A stretch of 64,000 nucleotides of DNA from Allolobophora icterica (taxonomy: Eukaryota > Annelida > Clitellata > Crassiclitellata > Lumbricidae). The stretch spans positions 27,494,099 through 27,558,098 of the forward strand of contig OY744604.1 in assembly GCA_963556255.1 (NCBI GenBank), in the 5' to 3' direction. Shown in pieces: positions 24,201 to 31,861 of the stretch; positions within the stretch are counted from its first letter, which is position 1, and every line of letters starts with the position of its first letter. Under the pieces are notes generated by a model. That model saw only the letters and a program-made list of their open reading frames with translations. It did no database searches and was not told where the DNA came from. Both the position numbers and the translations under genes were made by a program.

Positions 24201-25705
24201 GAAACCGTTTGTGACGTCAGTACTGTCGTCTTGACGACGGCGCTCTTGACGACGCATTGACGACGGCGATCAACGACCAACGATATACACTGCCGTCATA
24301 ATTATGACGGGGAAATACACTAGTTATTAGTATAATTATTATCTGTATAAACATGTTTACGTTGCTGTACACCAAAATGCGGTTTGCAATTGGTTCCAAT
24401 AAAGAATATTCTATTCTATTCTATCATAGACATATCCTGATTTTTATTAATTCACTAATTAATCAAACCATCTGGCGACCTAATTCATTTGTTCTTTCGT
24501 TTGGTTTTTAGTCAATTGTGCAAATCTCTCCATCAAGAAGATATCTATGCAAAAACGCCTGCCGCATATTTACATTTAAAGATAGATACATGCATGCACT
24601 CATATAGACAAACATCATGTATACAAAGTATACATACATATATACGTACATTCATACATAAATTATACATTCATATAAAGTATACATACATATATACGTA
24701 CATTCATACATATATTATACATTCATATAAAGTATACACACATATTACGTACATTCATACATATATTATACATTCATACATGGAAACATACATTCATGCA
24801 TAGATACATGTCTAGCGCAGCTACTTGATGAGTGGTGGTATAAGTGTAATTTTTGAAAGTCGAAGGAAACCAGAACCTCCTACTTTTAAGACTGGATACC
24901 GTTCCCCCACTTTTCTTGCTCCGAAAAGAAATGGTAGGTCTAATGGCAAATGTACTTTCGAAGTATTGCTGTTTCTGTCTATCTTTGTAATGTAGTCGCG
25001 AGGTAGGTAGACAGAGAAGCAAATAGCGCACAGAGACAAACAAATAAAATGAGTTTACGGTTACTAATTGGCTTCTTGAGCTACGTTAGTGTTTAGGCAT
25101 AGGCATATTATAATCCGTATGTCGGCCTCAAACCCCAAACCACCCTGATTTTTGATAGACGTTAGACATTTTGGAATTTAAACAAATTACATGGAGTATT
25201 ATTATAAATATGTGGTTCGACACAAACATGTCGTTGCAGTGACATCACTGTCTCTTGTTTTGCTAGTATGGAAGAATGCGAAGCCATTTGTACTCGGATG
25301 GGAATCCTCGTCAACGGTCGCTTCCTTTGCCTTGGGAGTCTCCAGCACCTCAAGGATAAGTTCGGCGATGGATACACGCTCATCATCAAGCTCCAGCGCT
25401 CAGTCGACACTGAAAACCCCGAAGAAGGACAGGAACGGATTGAGAAACTGAAGATTTTCATCAGCCAAACGTTCCCAGAGAGCGTCCTCAAAGACCACCA
25501 CGAGAACCTTCTTTACTACCAGGTCAAAACCCGGATTTTTAAGTGGTCTGAAATTTTCGGGGTTATGGAGAAGGCGAAGGTGACATACCAGATCGAGGAC
25601 TATTCGGTGGGAGAGACGACTCTGGAGCAGCTATTCATTGGATTTGCCCGTCTGCAGCGGGGGCCGAGAGAAATATCTAGGGAGAAATGCCTTGGACTTT
25701 GTTAA
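1646..25705 (+). CDS. ABCA3-like: Gene A: ABCA-class (ABCA3-like) lipid ABC transporter, 5' end outside window, one in-frame stop
   Basis: Fourteen exons (listed separately) splice in one consistent frame to about 1,279 visible residues plus stop. Order: end of membrane domain 1 (residues 1-57), linker, NBD1 (about 107-405), linker (405-432), membrane segment plus large luminal loop (433-723), remaining membrane segments (724-960), NBD2 (about 940-1134) and C-terminal domain (1135-1279). NBD1 has Walker [11 protein letters not shown]-loop LCPQHN, signature [10 protein letters not shown] and Walker [15 protein letters not shown]2 has GVNGAGKTT, a signature split by an intron and [12 protein letters not shown]. 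This is the full-size ABCA layout; family members move phospholipids or sterols, which is inferred here. A TAG at 23173..23175 (codon about 962) would remove the NBD2 catalytic core if real. The preceding exons lie left of the window. Very sure of the family, less sure of the subfamily. Confidence 0.93.
2513..2659 (+). CDS. ABCA3-like: Gene A exon: linker leading into NBD1
   Basis: The 147-base, phase 0-0 exon lies between ctgcag and gttt. It reads [14 protein letters not shown] and ends in GIQIRGLTK, the first beta strand of NBD1 (family form GIKI..L.K). It matches gene B 51811..51957 exactly in length. Confidence 0.9.
3162..3285 (+). CDS. ABCA3-like: Gene A exon: NBD1 Walker A
   Basis: The exon starts after tgtag and ends before gtaagt (124 bases, phase 0 to 1). 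It encodes [20 protein letters not shown] and onward through [11 protein letters not shown]; Walker [10 protein letters not shown] is at 3240..3266. The lysine and threonine that hold ATP phosphate and magnesium are present. Confidence 0.95.
3821..3975 (+). CDS. ABCA3-like: Gene A exon: NBD1 Q-loop
   Basis: The exon follows tttgcag and ends before gttagt (155 bases, phase 1 to 0). It reads [20 protein letters not shown] and then [20 protein letters not shown], which contains the Q-loop glutamine. It ends with EHLLFFAI, the usual ABCA exon boundary. It has the same length as gene B 54531..54685. Confidence 0.94.
4196..4284. repeat. (TAA)n microsatellite
   Basis: About 90 bases of near-perfect TAA repeats, with a second short tract near 4407..4440. 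A similar pair lies at the corresponding place in gene B (54919..54985 and 55032..55106), so the repeat pair predates the duplication. Confidence 0.95.
4600..6225 (-). mobile_element. L2/CR1-type LINE, 5'-truncated, minus strand
   Basis: Reverse-strand reading frames, broken by frameshifts, give reverse transcriptase segments. 5900..5616 has [20 protein letters not shown] and [20 protein letters not shown]; 5728..5468 has GVPQGSVLG; 5571..5011 has [19 protein letters not shown]. The C-terminal segment 5014..4652 ends [13 protein letters not shown]. The low-coordinate edge is a short TATGG repeat plus the tail tttataaagcg, the 3' end of this family. The matching gene B intron lacks it, so it inserted after the gene duplication. 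Decayed copy. Confidence 0.85.
6616..6771 (+). CDS. ABCA3-like: Gene A exon: NBD1 ABC signature
   Basis: The 156-base phase 0-0 exon lies between tttag and gtacac. It begins [20 protein letters not shown] and contains the signature [20 protein letters not shown]. The start was set by phase compatibility with the previous exon and the family LKG start; an ATG-based reading would miss the first 12 codons. Confidence 0.93.
7002..7236 (+). mobile_element. tRNA-derived SINE with LINE-like 3' tail
   Basis: The 5' part resembles a tRNA gene: A box around 7012..7027 (gtggttcagtggtaag) and B box at 7056..7067 (ggttcgaatccc), spaced as in pol III promoters. The 3' part (gagcgcctctgagtagtag, gaggcgctatagaaat) is shared with the L2-type LINE tails in this window, followed by AATA repeats. 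That is the usual structure of a SINE mobilised by a partner LINE. Confidence 0.85.
7690..8000 (-). mobile_element. L2-type LINE 3' fragment
   Basis: The reverse strand reads a C-terminal LINE segment around [20 protein letters not shown] followed by [10 protein letters not shown], then the tail with ttctagcg and tttataaagcg. It is the same family as 4600..6225 but only the last 300 bases are present. Confidence 0.75.
8090..8300 (+). CDS. ABCA3-like: Gene A exon: NBD1 Walker B and H-loop
   Basis: The 211-base exon lies between tgtacag and gtaaga (phase 0 to 1). It encodes [20 protein letters not shown], with Walker B and the catalytic glutamate, then [20 protein letters not shown] with the switch histidine, and ends FLKNKY. 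Translation past 8300 runs into a TCA microsatellite and is intron. Confidence 0.95.
8430..8545. repeat. (TCA)n microsatellite
   Basis: TCA/ATC trinucleotide tract of about 110 bases in the intron after the Walker B exon. It makes long artificial Ser, His or Met runs in three frames. Confidence 0.95.
8960..9390 (+). mobile_element. L2-type LINE 3' fragment, heavily decayed
   Basis: It contains [13 protein letters not shown] with later frameshifted pieces of the same C-terminal domain, then gtgcctctgagtag and ggggcgttatataaat, the family's 3' tail, and GATA repeats. Confidence 0.7.
9700..9945 (+). mobile_element. LINE reverse transcriptase C-terminal fragment
   Basis: A plus-strand frame reads [20 protein letters not shown], then FGILKSIW and [12 protein letters not shown]. 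These are the hallmarks of the region after the RT domain in RTE- and Jockey-like LINEs. One stop interrupts it. Confidence 0.75.
9965..10920 (-). mobile_element. LINE reverse transcriptase N-terminal fragment, split by the MITE at 10131
   Basis: On the reverse strand, 10130..9965 reads [18 protein letters not shown], then [20 protein letters not shown], the conserved start of LINE RT domains (usually NKAPGPDG). The other side of the inserted MITE (10788 onward) probably continues the same element, but I could not read a clear motif there. Confidence 0.65.
10131..10778. mobile_element. Non-autonomous TIR element (MITE) with core tandem repeats
   Basis: The left end GGTAAACGTACGTTTTAGCG matches the right end in inverted orientation with one mismatch over about 34 bases. 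The element is flanked by a perfect 9-bp duplication ctttatgtg (10122..10130 and 10779..10787). The interior is an imperfect tandem array, period roughly 33-38 bases, with the core gaagctggattagcgatgaa. No transposase frame. The 9-bp duplication suggests a Mutator-like mobiliser, which is inference. Confidence 0.85.
10967..11216 (+). CDS. ABCA3-like: Gene A exon: NBD1 regulatory subdomain
   Basis: The 250-base exon (phase 1 to 2) lies between tgaag and gtcagt. With the split glycine it reads [19 protein letters not shown] and ends [15 protein letters not shown]. This is the conserved subdomain after NBD1 (family form GYHMTLVK...SITTMEEVFLR). Confidence 0.93.
11217..12352 (+). other. Gene A intron, no recognised element
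   Basis: AT-rich intron between the regulatory-subdomain exon and the short linker exon. I found no coding motif, terminal inverted repeat or RNA gene in it. Confidence 0.6.
12353..12432 (+). CDS. ABCA3-like: Gene A exon: short linker between NBD1 and second half
   Basis: This 80-base exon has little motif content and was found by phase logic: the exon ending 11216 leaves phase 2 and the one starting 17136 needs phase 1. Between aacacag and gtttag it enters in phase 2, leaves in phase 1 and has no stop. It reads [20 protein letters not shown], a hydrophilic linker of the kind that follows the FLRV motif. No other candidate was seen in the interval. Confidence 0.72.
12595..13000 (+). mobile_element. 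L2-type LINE C-terminal fragment
   Basis: The plus-strand frame reads [52 protein letters not shown] and [10 protein letters not shown]. This is the L2-family region after the RT domain. The copy ends before the usual tail. Confidence 0.85.
13165..13198. repeat. Short interstitial telomere-like repeat (CCCTAA)
   Basis: About five units of ccctaa, the first imperfect, in the middle of an intron. Too short and internal to be a chromosome end. Confidence 0.8.
13320..14710. repeat. Degenerate GGATG/AATG minisatellite, about 1.4 kb
   Basis: Long array built from ggatggatgaatg-like words with longer periods, such as recurring attatagaatagttggatg and ggaaggtggttggt. A unique stretch of about 110 bases interrupts it near 14460..14570. 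Open frames inside it are repeat artefacts. Confidence 0.9.
14720..15590 (+). other. Gene A intron, no recognised element
   Basis: Mixed-composition intron sequence between the minisatellite and a LINE fragment. No splice-compatible ABCA exon and no repeat ends recognised. Confidence 0.5.
15600..16040 (-). mobile_element. LINE C-terminal fragment (RTE/Jockey-like)
   Basis: The reverse-strand open frame 16037..15612 reads [33 protein letters not shown] and [17 protein letters not shown]. This is the typical LINE tail with a YFGH motif and a basic RGRP..RW segment. It is open for 141 codons, so it is younger than most LINE pieces here. Confidence 0.85.
16320..16745 (+). mobile_element. L2-type LINE 3' fragment
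   Basis: Plus-strand pieces read [32 protein letters not shown] and QRGLAPKYL, followed by the 3' tail gagcgcctctgagcgg and gaggcgctttataaatg. It lies close upstream of the 17136 exon. Confidence 0.8.
17136..18012 (+). CDS. ABCA3-like: Gene A exon: first helix of membrane domain 2, large luminal loop and next helix
   Basis: This 877-base exon enters after atttcag in phase 1 and ends before gtaggt in phase 2. It carries a cytosolic lead-in, a long helix ([18 protein letters not shown]), a loop of about 180 residues with acidic patches and N-glycosylation-type sites, the family motif [12 protein letters not shown], and later helices. The usual ABCA stretch [15 protein letters not shown] follows. 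The open frame stops at 18014, so the donor must precede it. Confidence 0.94.
18070..18440 (+). repeat. Purine-rich (GAA/AG) tract in gene A intron
   Basis: About 370 bases almost entirely A and G on the plus strand. Apparent reverse-strand frames here (Leu/Phe/Ser-rich) reflect composition, not a gene. Confidence 0.7.
18598..18722 (+). CDS. ABCA3-like: Gene A exon: membrane domain 2 helices
   Basis: The 125-base exon (phase 2 to 1) lies between ttttttcag and gtaagg. It reads [20 protein letters not shown] and [13 protein letters not shown], matching the ABCA pattern LLLYGWA..P..Y..SF.F...A.A. An earlier AG at 18581 gives the wrong phase and was rejected. Confidence 0.9.
19168..19401 (+). 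CDS. ABCA3-like: Gene A exon: membrane domain 2 and luminal cysteine segment
   Basis: The 234-base exon (phase 1 to 1) follows ttgaag and ends before gtatta. It reads [20 protein letters not shown] and then [20 protein letters not shown] with several cysteines. This matches the family segment FLVLPNHCLG...FYENYE and its cysteine-rich extension. Confidence 0.92.
19600..19900 (-). mobile_element. LINE C-terminal fragment
   Basis: The reverse strand reads [20 protein letters not shown] and [12 protein letters not shown], the region after the LINE RT where LAYALPAWWGF is typical. Only this short part remains. Confidence 0.7.
19905..21075 (+). other. Gene A intron, nothing recognised
   Basis: AT-rich intron with short homopolymers and a (TTTG)n run near 20856..20884. 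No coding or element signature seen. Confidence 0.5.
21080..21235 (+). mobile_element. LINE/SINE 3' tail with (TTGA)n end
   Basis: A stretch with ggccctgctaagcgggat and a cttgaataaaaggattgatt terminus, followed by TGAT repeats. Related sequence recurs at 41115..41280 and around 42395..42460 (cccgcttagcgggat). It is a 3' tail only, without coding sequence. Confidence 0.6.
21540..21625 (+). mobile_element. L2-type LINE/SINE 3' tail
   Basis: Contains gggagcgactctgattgg and gaggcgctttataagt followed by an AATAC-like repeat. Same terminal sequence as the SINE at 7002 and the LINEs in this window. Confidence 0.65.
22090..22815 (+). other. Gene A intron, weak SINE-like segment
   Basis: Around 22265..22420 there is a B-box-like cgcggttcaatatccg followed by cttcctaaggggcagcagt, which could be a decayed tRNA-derived SINE. 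The A box is not clear. The rest is AT-rich intron without recognised features. Confidence 0.3.
22820..23519 (+). CDS. ABCA3-like: Gene A exon: last helix, linker and first half of NBD2, containing an in-frame TAG
   Basis: The 700-base exon (phase 1 to 2) starts after ttttaag and ends before gtgatt. It reads [20 protein letters not shown], one long helix ([20 protein letters not shown]), a polar linker, and [17 protein letters not shown], the first NBD2 strand. Next comes TAG at 23173..23175, after which the same frame continues [20 protein letters not shown] with Walker A at 23218..23244 and Q-loop IGYCAQFD. Strong conservation on both sides shows the frame is right. I see no splice route that skips the TAG without removing NBD2 core sequence. 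Confidence 0.93.
23845..24015 (+). CDS. ABCA3-like: Gene A exon: NBD2 signature and Walker B
   Basis: The 171-base exon (phase 2 to 2) lies between gttggtag and gtacat. The split serine completes the signature SGGNKRKL. It continues with [20 protein letters not shown] and ends TIILTSH before the next split serine. The catalytic glutamate and H-loop histidine are intact, so the domain looks functional apart from the upstream TAG. Confidence 0.95.
24160..24310. repeat. Palindrome and GACGACGG repeats
   Basis: gtcacaaacgg at 24174 is matched in inverted orientation by ccgtttgtgac about 30 bases later, giving a hairpin. Several tgacgacg repeats follow. Function unknown; it may be a small decayed inverted-repeat element. 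Confidence 0.5.
24590..24805. repeat. Tandem repeat rich in ATACATAC / ATTCATAC
   Basis: Imperfect array with a longer period of about 50-60 bases (recurring cattcatataaagtatacata) in the intron before the terminal exon of gene A. Confidence 0.85.
25267..25705 (+). CDS. ABCA3-like: Gene A terminal exon: C-terminal domain and stop
   Basis: The exon starts after tgctag in phase 2 and runs 439 bases to TAA at 25703..25705. It reads [20 protein letters not shown], then [17 protein letters not shown], and later [20 protein letters not shown], the standard ABCA C-terminal regulatory domain ending in the F.GFA motif. About 14 less conserved residues follow, ending CLGLC. Confidence 0.95.
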
Positions 25706-25841
25706 GAAGAAGACACCTCGTCAAATTCTATCATTCCCGATTTGTTGATCTGATTTTAACATTGTGAAACTACATAAACATAAGAAGATAAAACAACTCT
25801 ACCGTTTGTAATCCATTATTGAATCCTTGCAATATTTTTTC

Positions 25842-25847
25842 ATTAAA
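25842..25847 (+). promoter_or_regulatory. Possible variant polyadenylation signal ATTAAA
   Basis: This is an ATTAAA hexamer about 140 bases after gene A's stop codon, in an AT-rich 3' flank. I saw no canonical AATAAA closer in. Position and hexamer are compatible with a 3' end, but ATTAAA occurs often by chance in such DNA. Confidence 0.3.
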
Positions 25848-25917
25848 TTACTTTGAGAATGTCTCTCACGTGTTGTCAATACACATCGTGGCTACGCGAA
25901 GTAGGCCCTACTTCCCT

Positions 25918-26160
25918 AACTTAATTCAATTCAATTCAATATATAAGATTTATTGATCACCACACGAAAGTTCATATTACCATTTGTTGCAGTAGTTCAT
26001 TTCTATTCTATTTACAATAACACTGACCATCAAAGCATGAATTGAAGCCAGAAAAGAAGCGTGCCGGATGCAGAAATGTACAAGTTGGTGCTTCTGTAGT
26101 AGTGCACACAGATTTATGAATCATGCATCTATTAACCAATCACCATTCTGTTATATACAT
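25918..26160 (-). mobile_element. CR1/Jockey-type LINE 3' end fragment
   Basis: TTCAA repeats followed by atttattgatcaccac match the terminus of the large LINE at 55562 (ttttattgatcaccatgtc). The fragment lies just after gene A. Confidence 0.55.
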
Positions 26161-26652
26161 AGTGATTCCATCAAATACTCTTTTAATTCTGTTTTAACAT
26201 AGTGGATAGAAGTCCCTGGCACCGCCGCCATCCGCCGCCGCCGCCAAGCCATCAATCGAAACCAGTCGCTAAGCTATCGACTGTTAGCGATGTCGTTCAC
26301 TTAATATCTTGTTTATTGTTGTAGTCGCGGTTTCTGAGTTTCGATTTGATGAAGGTATCAGCTGCAGGATAGGAGCAACAATTGCCTATTAGGTAGGAGT
26401 CACAGTGCAACAGACTTAATAGTTCACCAGTTTTTCAGTTCCTTCCTTACTACCTACCTACTTACTACTTTACTGGCTATACTTACCATCACCACTCGGA
26501 TGTCTGTTACGTTGCCTGACGTCACACTTGTTTTCATCGAAAATGACGTCTCTTCTTGCATGCAAACGTCTTGCTTAAAATACGCTGGTTGCAACGACTT
26601 CTGACTACGGTATTTTTGGTGAACTATAAATTTGAGACATGCAACAGGCCTA

Positions 26653-27288
26653 AGTAGTTTGTAAATTTATGGTTTTAGCGCAGGGTGCTAGAAGTTATAT
26701 TTCGGAATAGCCTGGCGCTATTGAAGTTTGCTTCTGACCACTCCTGGTGCTACATAAGTTATATTTTGTAACAGCCTGGTGCTAGAGAAGATAACATTTG
26801 GGACAGCCTGGCGCTATAGAAGTTAGGGTTAAAACCAAGCGTTGGCCTGATGATAGATGCGAGGCCATGACTGGTAATTTGGGGCTTCTCCACGAGCCTC
26901 GGTGTGAAAGTTTTAGTTGGGGCTTTAAGTCTGCCGCTGTTCCGAGTGCAGCACCAGCATACGATTAGTGGGCTATAAATTTACTGGTGCACTCTAGTGG
27001 TTTGGGCAGGCCTCGTGGAAGGCGGCTCGGGCGGCATCAAACTGGACTTGCATTTGTATGTGTTAAGGCACACCATTCACGATCCAATTTTTTGTCCCAT
27101 ACAAAATGTCAAATATATAGCACAAGGCTGAAGTAAAAGATTGTTTCTGCAATGCCGGGGTGAAGTAAAGGTAGCTTCTAGCTTATGTGGTACCAGGAGT
27201 GGTCAGAAGATAAATTTTTATAGCGCCAGGCGTTCCGAAAAATAACTTCTATACCGCCCGCGCTAACACCGCGAATTTACAAACTACT
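26653..27288. mobile_element. Inverted-repeat (foldback/MITE) element, about 636 bp
   Basis: The left arm beginning agtagtttgtaaatttatgg is mirrored by the right arm ending aatttacaaactact. Similarity extends about 100 bases inward (gcctggcgctat, ctgaccactcctggt in both arms). Subterminal copies of agcctggcgctat recur. Target duplication not clear. No coding sequence. Confidence 0.75.
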
Positions 27289-27679
27289 ACCTACTATTGT
27301 AGGCAGAAACTTTAATGTTGCGTGCTTTAGTTTCTTATCACATCAACTACCACCTATTACTGCTTCAATTAACATCGATTCTTATCTTCGTATTTTTAAC
27401 GACTGGACCCGAGACATTCATGTACGTTTCTGTTTATAATCCCATGTGCCTCTTCAACATAACAACTCTTTTAAATATAATTTTGACTTTAACTTTTTGA
27501 CATAATTTTATATCATGTTATGCTGTGTTCGTAATATGTTTCATTTGGTTTGAATTTAACGCACTAGTGGTTTGGTAATTTTGGCTTGGCTTAATACTTG
27601 CTATTAATTTACCACGCTTTGTTTGGACACAAACAATGCATGACTTGCATCGAAACTTGACCTTCTCTTTTAAATTTTA

Positions 27680-28180
27680 ATAATGTATGTCTGCCTCAAA
27701 GTTGATGTAAAGGAAGAACTTTTGAACAGTAACTGTTCACTAAATGCTGACACTCAAGATGCCAATGTAAATTTATCTGTTGTTTCTGACGAGCGTAGTG
27801 GCAGTAGTGATAGAGACGATCGTAGTGGTTCCAAGCACCATTGCAGTGTAAGCTTATGAAGAACCCGTTGACAACTAATTCAGAAGCACATACCCTATGC
27901 TCGAGCAACTGCTGATGTTAGACTGCGCGAAGAGATCAAGAACTATCTGCGATACAACCCTGATGAACAATATGACAATTCTCTGGCATTTTGGAGAAAG
28001 GGCAAGTTCCCACTGCTTGAAGCTCTTGTTAAGAATGTTCGCACTCAGAGCGCTTCTTCAGCCTGGTTGAGAACATGTTTTTGACCATGGGGCTGATATT
28101 GAACGGCAAAAGGTCACCCCTCGCTCCTCATAGAGCTAATTGGCTCTTATTCATCCATGACCAGCGGCTGATCCAGAAGA
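27680..28180 (+). pseudogene. hAT transposase remnant (C-terminal dimerisation region)
   Basis: Plus-strand pieces in shifting frames read LREEIKNYLRYNPDEQYDNS, FWRKGKFPLLEALVKNV, and then TMGLILNGKRSPLAPHRANW and LLFIHD. These match the hAT dimerisation domain (W..N...FP.L...; LNGKRS.L.P). Frameshifts show it is dead. Termini not found. Confidence 0.8.
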
Positions 28181-28199
28181 AGGTTTACGTGGGGGGGGG

Positions 28200-28320
28200 A
28201 ATTATCATACATACATACGTATATACATACATACACACATATACATGCATGCATACATACGTGCATAAATACATGTGTACGTACGTAGGTTACGGTATGT
28301 ACATGCATGCATAAACGCAT
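28200..28320. repeat. ATACATACG-type microsatellite
   Basis: Imperfect ACAT/GTACGT tract of about 110 bases following the hAT remnant. Confidence 0.85.
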
Positions 28321-28329
28321 ATCTACACT

Positions 28330-29590
28330 ATACTGTAGGTGCAGAGTTAACCAAAAGCAGTGAGTGCCCAAAGTGACTGAAAGAAATTTTCGCGCGCTTA
28401 TGAAAAATTTGTGGAGACGTTTTTGATTTTCTATATTTTTGCTTTGGTGGATTTGGTTAGGGCAGAGTTATTGAAATTATCCCTTTTGCAGTAGAATCTG
28501 CAAAATCTTGCAACGTACAAACAGAACTCCAGGAGACTAGGATAATTTTAATTTAATATATCCAACAACAGAGTCAAATTTCGCCCAAAAAATCAGGGTA
28601 ACTATGTTGTCTGAATTATTTCATAAGCCAAATTTAAGACTGTAGATAGATAGGCATTGATAGAAAAAAAACAAGTTCAAAAAGGTACTACTTGAAAGTA
28701 ATTTAAATTATTATTGAAATGGCTTCTTTCCAAAATTCCAATGGAATGTTACAATGCTAAGAAATACCATGGTTCTCTCCAATATCAATTCGCAGTTCTA
28801 ATCTGTTAAAAAGCGTTATTTGTAGACTGATTTCTGGTGGTGCCCAGGCATATAGGTAGGCCTCGCATTGCTCGCATGGCCTACTTTTGATGGTGCTTGA
28901 CACTCGCAGAGTCGGCGCCCGTACATATCTGCATACGTACGTACATGCATGGCTTCCTACATTATATCACATAAAACATGCGACTGTGGCCCACTGTACA
29001 GTTTCAACTATGAGGTAAGTAAGCAAGATACTCTCAAACACCTTGTCCCAACTACCAATAACCAAACTATTTGCAATGAACTAATAAACTAATAAATCAA
29101 ATTGTCCGGTTTTATTTCATCATTTTCTTAATATTTCGTCATCGAAAGGTCACAGTGATCACCGTCTACGTGATGAGGGGAGCACGTCCTGTGTAAATAT
29201 CAAATGGGGGCCATGGCCGGATTGGACACCCTCGGATCCGCCCCTGTCCATGACAATTATATTCCATACTTTAAGTTAAAGATCACAAAGTGATTGCAAC
29301 GTGCTAAAGTTAAACTCCCTAGATCCTGTGAAATTGGTTTTATTGCTGCTAGGTTTAACCGTTTAAACAGTTATTTGTAGCAAACTTGCAGTGCCCTTGT
29401 TAAACTTTCAACTGCTGCTAATTGCTAACTGGATTTATCAATACTGTGTGGATTGTAGGCTGAACAAGCACTGCAATGCAGCCTAAGTTGTATGTTTTAT
29501 TCCTATTACAAACACTTTATGCGTCTGTCACCTTTCATACATTCACATTAGGCCTAACATTTCAAAGTCATCGGTCTGTCCCCTGTCAGC
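28330..29590. other. Intergenic spacer, nothing recognised
   Basis: AT-rich sequence between the two ABCA genes. No exon, element end or RNA gene recognised. Confidence 0.5.
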
Positions 29591-29599
29591 ATGTCCAAA

Positions 29600-29690
29600 T
29601 GGAGCGTAGCCAATTTGGGACCCATATTCCCATATCGAACCCGTATAGAGCCCATATGGGTTCCATCTAATGCCCACGGAAATGATGGCA
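29600..29690 (+). repeat. Sequence shared with the intron upstream of ABCA exon 37428
   Basis: The block gacccatattcccatatcga ... tctaatgcccacggaaatga resembles, inverted, the sequence beside the ABCA exon relic (32200..32110) and, more weakly, gene B's intron at 37330..37375. No exon follows here, so it is either a broken third copy or a dispersed repeat. Confidence 0.4.
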
Positions 29691-29948
29691 CGGACAGTAC
29701 GGTATGCGGTAAAATGCCCTATAAAGAATATTCTTATCTTATCTTAAATACACGAAATAATATCACTAAAACCTTGTAGGTGAGTCATTTTCCGACAACG
29801 TTTTTAATTCACTAATTTAAGAAGAATTTTTTTGGCAAATTACTTTGTTTTCGTCTGGCGCAAATCTTGAATATTTTTATTTCACAAATAACAGGTAACG
29901 GAGTATACAAATTGTGTCTTTTTACCACATTATCTCTCATGCGTCCAC

Positions 29949-30067
29949 ATCAATCATCAACAGATCAATCATCAACAGATCAATCATCAACAGATCAATC
30001 ATCAACAGATCAATCATCAACAGATCAATCATCAACAGATCAATCATCAACAGATCAATCATCAACA
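29949..30067. repeat. 15-bp tandem repeat (acagatcaatcatca)n, eight units
   Basis: Near-perfect direct repeats of 15 bases, with no spacers. Because the period is a multiple of three, an open frame reads SSTDQ repeatedly for 89 codons. No splice or family signal supports it as a gene. Confidence 0.9.
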
Positions 30068-30109
30068 ATCGGTAACATCATTAGATCGCTCATAAACGTT
30101 ACAAGAAAA

Positions 30110-30910
30110 ACTTATTACAAATATTATTGCAATTAAATTTATTCATAATCTCGGCAAAAATGCAGTGACGAGTGGATGTATAATAAGAAGAACACATTTG
30201 GTACGAAAAAAATGAAAATTAGTAAGAAATTTGTCTTAGCATTCCGATCGTATATCAAGAAATAATAACTTACATAGATCTTCACAGAAGAGACGAATTA
30301 AGTTGCGCGACCAAAGAAATAGAGGGGTTTTGAGAAACGAGATAATTTTTTCATGGTAACGGAGCGGACATTATTGACAGAGACAAAGTTTTTTTTATAA
30401 ATTATACTGAACGTGGATTCACTAAGTTGTATTTAGAAATACACAAGTATATATAATGCAAAAGAAACACATGATTTTTTGGATTAATGCAAATTATTTT
30501 GAAATTGTAGACTAAAGCAATAAGTGCTATAGCCTATGGACGATATCGGAGTGGAACAAAATCATCGTTGTCATTCGCCTTTAATTTGCCAAGTTTTGTT
30601 TTAGCAATATCTAAACCTGTTGTGATATAACTTCAATACGTTTACATGATCGTTTAATTCCGATCAGTTCTCTGTTATGTTTGAGAACGTGGATTCACCG
30701 CGTATGCTTCTTTCACATTAAAATTCATTGGCTTTTAACTTTTCGATGAATGAGGTAGCGGTGTTTCTGAGGTTTTACTTCTGACATTCTGTCACTTCGC
30801 TCATCATCCATCGCTTGTTACCAGGACGCCACCCTCAGTTTTCCCGTTGTACATGAGCATTTACGTTATCGTCAGCGAATGTTTAAGAGAGGCACTATAT
30901 ATGTGCATAT
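30110..30910. other. Intergenic spacer, nothing recognised
   Basis: AT-rich sequence without coding motifs or clear repeat ends. A decayed LINE tail (tttataaagcgcc, inverted) begins near 30930. Confidence 0.45.
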
Positions 30911-31029
30911 GCACGAGTGTATATTTAACTATTTATAAAGCGCCTTTTGTGAAGTTCACCGCAAAGACACATGGAAGCAAATACAGGATGAAGAAGAAAC
31001 AGCAGGAAAGAGGGCACATACAAATAAGT

Positions 31030-31185
31030 AGATAAATGGATGGATTGATGATGGATGGATGGATGGCTGGATGGATGGATGGATAGGTGGATGGATGGAT
31101 GGATGGACGAACGGACAGACAGAGACAGAAAGACATACAGCAGACAGCCAGACACACAGACAGACAAAGAGACAGACAGAAAATA
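31030..31185. repeat. (GGAT)n and (CAGA)n microsatellites
   Basis: GGATGGAT repeats followed by GACAGACAGA repeats, directly after a LINE-like tail. Confidence 0.9.
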
Positions 31186-31319
31186 GAAAGGTATTAAAGA
31201 ACATTGTAGCAAACATGTCTATAGGTGAAACCGCAGAGTGGCCCAGATTTAAGATAAAACACTATTTTAAGCTATGAATTTACGATATAGGCCTATGTAC
31301 ATATATTTATTGATATATA

Positions 31320-31620
31320 TATATATTGATAAATATATATACGTTCGCTGGTATCGTGGATCTGGATCCAACATTCGCTGAAAATGGTAAATTCGTATCC
31401 CTCCGCTCTCAATAATTATTACACTTCTTTCTGTCTACACTGTCCTTATAATCGTCGAATTCACTGCATTCGAATCTGTCCTTATAATCTTTCTCTACAG
31501 AAAGGATATATATATTGTAAATTCGTATCCCACCTTCGCTGGTTTCGTAGATTTGAATCCAACCCTCGCTGATATCGTAATTTCGTATCCCACCGTTGCC
31601 ACCAAGTAATGTCAACACTC
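31320..31620. repeat. Imperfect tandem repeat, unit about 30-45 bases
   Basis: Recurring words ttcgctggtatcgt, aaattcgtatccc and tccttataatctttctctac arranged in tandem. No element family recognised. Confidence 0.6.
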
Positions 31621-31861
31621 TCTTCAACTGACACTGTCCTTATAATCTTTCTCTACTTCGCCTACTTCACTGTTAACTGATTTTTCTAAATCTATGTATA
31701 GATAGCTCAATTTAAAGTATAATAAAACGAAAACACAGTCCGAACAGTTTTCACAATATTTTCTTTGCAATCCACATATGAATTTGAAAACAATATCACA
31801 ATACAATGCACAGCCAACACTACAGAAATTCAAAACAAACTCTGTCAGCAAATGCTTGGCT

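Noticed and set aside
29949..30067. CRISPR-like direct repeats
   Set aside because: The 15-base units are contiguous with no spacers, and the DNA is eukaryotic.
31059..31277. Trp/Gly/Asp-rich frames
   Set aside because: Translation of GGAT and CAGA microsatellites.
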